From positions 1-7,178 of the forward strand of contig JANXXV010000958.1 in assembly GCA_025350445.1 (NCBI GenBank): DNA of 7,178 nucleotides. Reading direction: 5' to 3'. Under the pieces are notes generated by a model. That model made no database searches. It was given only the letters and a program-made list of their open reading frames with translations, and had not been told where the DNA came from. This DNA comes from Bryobacteraceae bacterium. Its GTDB lineage: Bacteria; Acidobacteriota; Terriglobia; Bryobacterales; Bryobacteraceae. Within the stretch, counting starts at the first letter, position 1. Each line of letters begins with the position of its first letter. Both the position numbers and the translations under genes were made by a program. Below are positions 6,421 through 7,178 of the stretch, in pieces.

Positions 6421-7178
6421 CCTTTGATTTCGGCGAACGCCGCTGCAATTTCGCTCTGCGCCGCCAGGGACGGCGGCATCAGCGGCAGACGTGGCACGCC
6501 GCCGTAATAGCCGTTCAGATCCATGGCGTACTTAAGTCCGGGGACGCCGTACCTGGTTGTCACCAATTGAGCGGCGCGGGCAATGCGGCCCTGCCAATCT
6601 TTTCCCGCCTCCAATTCGCGCGTACGGTGCGCTTCCCAAATAGTGATCGTCGCGTAAGGCGCGGCGTTGGCGAACGCCAGCACTGCACCCACCGCGCCAG
6701 CCTGCAGAGATGGCCAAAGCGTTGGCGCCGATCCGACCAAAACCTGGAAACCGGGCTTCACTTCGCGGATCATCTGCATCACTTTCTCCAGGCTGCCCGA
6801 ACTCTCTTTGATGGCGATGATGTTTGGATGCTCAGACAGTGCGGCAACGGCTTCAGGTGAGATATCGATGCCCGTCGCCTGCGGCCAGTTGTAGATCATC
6901 AGCGGGATTTTTGTCCGGTCGGCCACCGACCGGAAATAGAGCAACTGCGCCTCGTCACGGTTCAGCAGATTCTTGTAGTAGTGCGGTGTTCGCACCATGG
7001 CCGCCACGTAGCCGATGCCGGCCGCTCGATTGGTGAGCGCAACGGTTTCGAGCACGCTCTCCACGCCGGTTCCCGCGATCAGCAGTTTCCCGGGAGCTGC
7101 GCTTTCCGACACCCATTCCCACATCAGGATCTTTTCCTCTGCAGTAAGCATCACGCTTTCACCGGTGGAGCCGCAGAC
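6417..7178 (-). CDS. DHDPS/NAL-superfamily aldolase, possibly 4-hydroxy-2-oxoglutarate aldolase, 5' partial
   Basis: This - strand gene reads to the window edge; 253 residues are visible of about 300 usual for the family. A GTG at 7154 and ATG at 7151 are internal: the eight codons before them read VCGSTGES, the conserved GxTGE loop of dihydrodipicolinate synthase-like aldolases, so the real start is outside. The visible chain shows a (beta/alpha)8 Schiff-base enzyme: Tyr96 in IYNWPQATG, Lys124 in IIAIKESSG (Schiff-base lysine), then VLVGSAPTLWPSLQAGAVGAV and the ending GLKYAMDLNGYYGGVPRLPL. In true DapA the segment is YNxPxRTG; here the arginine is alanine, which argues against lysine biosynthesis. 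By memory the C-terminal part (TRYGVPGLKYAMDLNGYYGG) resembles human-type HOGA1, which cleaves 4-hydroxy-2-oxoglutarate to pyruvate and glyoxylate. The specificity is inference. It runs convergently to the che operon and shows no functional link to it. Confidence 0.8.
   Translation of the reverse strand, partial: VCGSTGESVMLTAEEKILMWEWVSESAAPGKLLIAGTGVESVLETVALTNRAAGIGYVAAMVRTPHYYKNLLNRDEAQLLYFRSVADRTKIPLMIYNWPQATGIDISPEAVAALSEHPNIIAIKESSGSLEKVMQMIREVKPGFQVLVGSAPTLWPSLQAGAVGAVLAFANAAPYATITIWEAHRTRELEAGKDWQGRIARAAQLVTTRYGVPGLKYAMDLNGYYGGVPRLPLMPPSLAAQSEIAAAFAEIKG

Noticed and set aside
6460..6477. Inverted repeat GCCGCC-loop-GGCGGC about 40 bases past the cheB stop, considered as a terminator
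   Set aside because: The stem is only 6 bp, lies inside the aldolase coding region and has no T run after it on either strand, so an intrinsic terminator is not supported.
7149..7154. GTG/ATG at 7154 and 7151 as the start of the aldolase
   Set aside because: The frame continues upstream with VCGSTGES, the conserved GxTGE loop of this enzyme family, so the gene runs off the window.

Overview
The window holds one compact chemotaxis signalling operon on the + strand (positions 1 to 6420). It meets a convergent aldolase gene on the - strand (6417 to 7178). Gene order is cheX1 (5' end cut off) - cheW - cheA - cheR - cheD - cheY - cheX2 - cheB > < DHDPS-family aldolase (5' end cut off). No RNA genes, mobile elements, CRISPR arrays or gene-free stretches over 40 bases were seen. 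No chemoreceptor lies inside the window. GC looks moderately high, and Shine-Dalgarno sites of the AGGAG type precede most genes. The overall protein style made me think of Acidobacteriota (Solibacter/Bryobacter-like) or another soil bacterium. That is an impression from memory, not a demonstrated assignment.

Layout. Positions 1-510 encode a single-motif CheX-type CheY-P phosphatase. After a 38-base gap come the scaffold protein CheW (549-1079) and the histidine kinase CheA (1091-3148). The adaptation block follows: CheR methyltransferase (3171-4025) and CheD deamidase (4022-4540). Next come the response regulator CheY (4540-4926), a second CheX-like phosphatase (4919-5377) and the CheB methylesterase (5374-6420). 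From cheR to cheB every junction overlaps by 1 to 8 bases, so these genes are very probably translationally coupled.

How they work together (family knowledge). Receptors, coupled through CheW, control CheA autophosphorylation. CheA passes phosphate to CheY, the motility or other output signal, and to CheB. CheX proteins dephosphorylate CheY-P. CheR methylates receptor glutamates, CheB removes the methyl groups, and CheD deamidates receptor glutamines. All three adaptation enzymes and two phosphatases sit with a single stand-alone CheY, so this is a full excitation, adaptation and signal-termination set. Its receptor and its output (flagellar, pili-based or other) must lie elsewhere.

Points beyond routine annotation: two divergent CheX paralogues at either end of the cluster; a CheA with about 110 extra N-terminal residues resembling a degenerate HPt domain, and no space for a canonical P2 domain; a hexanucleotide-repeat acidic linker in CheA; a CTAG palindrome that ends both convergent genes; and an aldolase that keeps the Schiff-base lysine but lacks the arginine expected of a true DapA, resembling HOGA-type 4-hydroxy-2-oxoglutarate aldolases. 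I found no clearly new biological system; this is a well-formed but slightly unusual chemotaxis locus.
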